Shown: one piece after another, positions 61,878 to 64,000 of the stretch
How the letters are laid out: the number at the start of each line of letters is the position of its first letter
How positions within the stretch are numbered: position 1 is the first letter of the stretch
Source: JABDMH01 sp965223105
GTDB lineage: Bacteria > Bacteroidota > Bacteroidia > Chitinophagales > Saprospiraceae
Assembly: GCA_965223105.1 (NCBI GenBank)
Contig: OZ244987.1
Coordinates: 5,456,001-5,520,000, forward strand
Length of the DNA: 64,000 nucleotides
Direction of reading: 5' to 3'
Position numbers and translations under genes: made by a program
Notes under the pieces: model-generated
Told to the model about the DNA's origin: nothing
What the model saw: the letters and a program-made list of their open reading frames with translations, nothing else
The model's database searches: none

Positions 61878-64000
61878 ATGGGCCCCAACAGCCTACTCAC
61901 CCTCGCGATTTTACTATATTGTTATCACACCTTAAAATCTCAATCTCAGCTAGGAGTGATCAATCTGCAGGAAATTGACGGGATCTCTTATACATTTCTA
62001 CTATTTGGAGCTTTCTGTTTGACAACACCTAGCCTGAGTATTGGCCAGGCAAGTCAGATACACTTTGATCCGGTGGAGATCCCAGGAGCATCTCCTTTCC
62101 CAGCCGTTGAGTGCATCTATCAAGACAGCAAGGGTTTCCTATGGGTGGGTTCTTATGATGGTCTCTACCGCTATGACGGATATGAATTAAAGCATTTTGT
62201 GCACAATCCTAACGATACCTTAAGTATGTGTGATAACAAGGTTAGGAGAATGTTGGAAGATAGTCAGGGGTACCTCTGGATAGGCACTCAGCTGGGACTT
62301 TCTAGAATGGACCCTCGAACAGAGACCTTTCAGAATTTCAATGATATCAGCATTTATCCCATGGGGCAAAGTACTATCACGTGCCTGCTTGAAACCCCTA
62401 GGAGCAATATTTGGATCGGTAGCCATTCAGGTCTCTTTCAAGCTGACTTTCAGTCCATGACCTTCTTTGAGAAACCCTTAATAGACGATAGCTCGAAAAT
62501 CCAATCACTCTTATCAGATTCAAAAGGTTATCTATGGGTTGCATCAGTCAATGGAATTTACCGACAAGATACAATTAGCAAGCAATTTGAATTGAAGTTG
62601 GATAGGGCTGAAATTCTAAATGGAGATGATTATTTTCTCACTCTACAACTGGGAGTCGATGCTAATCTATGGTTGCTGACCACTAAGACTCTATTCAAAC
62701 TTAGGGTCTCGGACGGCAAGTTGACCATACTAGGGAATTTCCAATTGAATTTGGAGGACCGCAAACCTCCCAGATTCCCTTATGGCCATCTTCTAAGTCT
62801 TGATAAACAGTTGCTGATTGGGACTAACTCAGGATTACTGAAATTCGATTTGGAGAAACCTACTTTTGATCTCCTTCCTATTGACAAGTCGGATCCCGGC
62901 AACGCCAGGAAAAACAATGTCTCATGCCTATACATCTCATCCAATGATCAACTCTGGTTGGAGAAGGGTTCTGGCATTTTATACCAGGGCGATCTTAGAA
63001 TGCGGCAATTTCGCCAACTCTCTCTTGATCTTCTTTCGTTTGTTAGGAACGCTGCAAATCTGTTTCAGGTCCATGAATATGCACCAGACACCCTTCTCTT
63101 ACCCGGAAATGATGGTCTTCGATATCTCTTGATAAAAACAGGCCAAACAAAGGAGTTCCCCTATAGTCCCGGATACAATTTGGCAGGGTGGTACACGGGA
63201 GCAACTACATTTGAAGAAGATGGGCACTATTTGTGGATTGGGACTTCGGGAGGATTGTTCCAGTTTGACAAAAAGAAAAAGGTTTTCATCGATCTTGAAA
63301 AGAAATTTACAGATTCTAAAATCTTACGTAAATATTCCATCCGTGATCTATTGAAGGATCATCTTGGCAATTTATGGGTCGCTACCTGGGATCATGGTCT
63401 TTATAAATTCGATTTTGATGTTGGAACTTTTTACAGATCTGACCTGACAATTAGCAAGCAGATATATGCAAATACCTCAAGTTGCCGGTCCCTTTACCAA
63501 GATAGCCGTGACAATGTCTGGTTGGGTACTCGACAAGGGCTCTATCAATTCGTGTCCGAGGCCGATACATTTAGAGGATATCATCACGATCCCAGCGATC
63601 CGGAAAGCATGAGCGAGAACACCGCTTTTTGCATTTATGAAGACAGTCTGGGTTTTATCTGGACAGGAAGTTATGGCGGTGGTTTGAATCGGATGAACCC
63701 GCAGACAGGTAAATTTAGGCACTTTACCATTGAAGATGGCTTACTGGGCAATAATGTTTTCAGCCTTCTTCCAGATGATGGAGGGAATTTGTGGTTGATG
63801 AGCTATCGTGGTCTAACAAAATTTAATCCTTATACTTTTCATACGACAAATTATACCTATAGGAATGGGTTAATTAATAAGAAGTACGATGCCTTCCTTT
63901 ATGGGAAAAGCCCTTATAGCGGCAAATTATTTTTTGGCGGTGACCAAGGCATTGACTTTTTCCATCCGGACAGCATCAGGCCCAGTGACTTTACCCCCCC
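61878..64000 (+). CDS. Sensor propeller of a hybrid two-component regulator (HTCS-like), truncated at window end
   Basis: The frame is open from the ATG at 61878 to the right edge, 707 codons, with no stop. After a hydrophobic N-terminal region (about residues 35-60, ...LTTPSLSIGQ) it has many copies of the regulator-propeller repeat: GFLWVGSYDGLYRYDG, GYLWIGTQLGLSRMDP, SNIWIGSHSGLFQ, YLWIGTSGGLFQFD, NLWVATWDHGLYKFD, NVWLGTRQGLYQF, FIWTGSYGGGLNRMNP. Such 14-repeat sensors precede a Y_Y_Y domain, a membrane helix, kinase and AraC parts in HTCS proteins, which sense polysaccharide breakdown products. The signal part and kinase are outside the window. The start may be a GTG a little downstream of the ATG. 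Confidence 0.86.
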   Translation, partial: MGPNSLLTLAILLYCYHTLKSQSQLGVINLQEIDGISYTFLLFGAFCLTTPSLSIGQASQIHFDPVEIPGASPFPAVECIYQDSKGFLWVGSYDGLYRYDGYELKHFVHNPNDTLSMCDNKVRRMLEDSQGYLWIGTQLGLSRMDPRTETFQNFNDISIYPMGQSTITCLLETPRSNIWIGSHSGLFQADFQSMTFFEKPLIDDSSKIQSLLSDSKGYLWVASVNGIYRQDTISKQFELKLDRAEILNGDDYFLTLQLGVDANLWLLTTKTLFKLRVSDGKLTILGNFQLNLEDRKPPRFPYGHLLSLDKQLLIGTNSGLLKFDLEKPTFDLLPIDKSDPGNARKNNVSCLYISSNDQLWLEKGSGILYQGDLRMRQFRQLSLDLLSFVRNAANLFQVHEYAPDTLLLPGNDGLRYLLIKTGQTKEFPYSPGYNLAGWYTGATTFEEDGHYLWIGTSGGLFQFDKKKKVFIDLEKKFTDSKILRKYSIRDLLKDHLGNLWVATWDHGLYKFDFDVGTFYRSDLTISKQIYANTSSCRSLYQDSRDNVWLGTRQGLYQFVSEADTFRGYHHDPSDPESMSENTAFCIYEDSLGFIWTGSYGGGLNRMNPQTGKFRHFTIEDGLLGNNVFSLLPDDGGNLWLMSYRGLTKFNPYTFHTTNYTYRNGLINKKYDAFLYGKSPYSGKLFFGGDQGIDFFHPDSIRPSDFTP

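Overview
The window reads as one stretch of a marine, polysaccharide-degrading member of the Bacteroidota. The pointers are hybrid two-component regulators of the HTCS and 7TMR-DISM type, DUF5916, DUF5687, DUF4861 and RhaI-type families, ABC permeases with a prefix domain under PadR control, weak Shine-Dalgarno sites and a TAnnTTTG-like promoter. A Saprospiria/Lewinella-like lineage is my guess, not something the sequence proves. I see no rRNA, tRNA, CRISPR array, integrase or transposase.

Left part (1-13.6 kb): the 3' end of a tagaturonate epimerase (uronate catabolism), a 1098-residue hybrid histidine kinase with an AraC output domain, a secreted serine hydrolase, a glycoside-hydrolase pseudogene with at least four frameshifts, a DUF5916 outer-membrane protein, a large lipoprotein joining a carboxypeptidase-like regulatory domain, a CxxCH motif and a propeller-like region, and two S74/tail-fibre type genes, one of them a remnant.

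Central locus (13.8-42.8 kb): a rhamnose-centred carbohydrate utilisation locus that best fits ulvan, a sulfated rhamnose/uronate polymer of green algae. A GntR/LacI-type repressor is followed by RhaT, an AraA/FucI-like isomerase, an S1_7-like sulfatase, KduI, a DUF4861 lipoprotein, a GH105 unsaturated-uronyl hydrolase, a DUF1593/Sde0182-like protein, then a tight run rhaI - FGGY kinase - FMN L-lactate dehydrogenase - NCS1-type permease - bifunctional RhaEW, a sulfatase-GH78 rhamnosidase fusion and rhamnose mutarotase RhaM. Together these would remove sulfate, release unsaturated uronate and rhamnose, import rhamnose and take it to DHAP, L-lactate and pyruvate, while KduI handles the unsaturated uronate. 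No polysaccharide lyase and no SusC/SusD pair lies in the window. The locus is visibly eroded: it contains a GH78 C-terminal stub, an FN3/CBM lipoprotein broken by a stop and a frameshift, a sigma-factor stub, a second DUF4861 stub and a Crp/Fnr stub, and an unrelated ABC exporter pair (23.7-25.9 kb) sits inside it.

Right part (43-64 kb): a DUF2652/SRPBCC protein, a PadR regulator with an MacB/FtsX-type permease, an APP1-like phosphatase, a membrane protein, a two-gene IorAB-type molybdenum hydroxylase, about 2 kb of repeats carrying three direct copies of a structured element (further inverted, decayed copies lie at 28.2-29.2 kb), a sugar-lactone oxidase-like flavoprotein, a secreted Asn/Gln/Ser-rich protein paired with a membrane-anchored LuxR regulator, a LolD/MacB-type ATPase without a permease, an esterase-bicupin fusion, a GIY-YIG-like protein and, running off the right edge, the sensor propeller of a second hybrid regulator that has no stop codon in the window.
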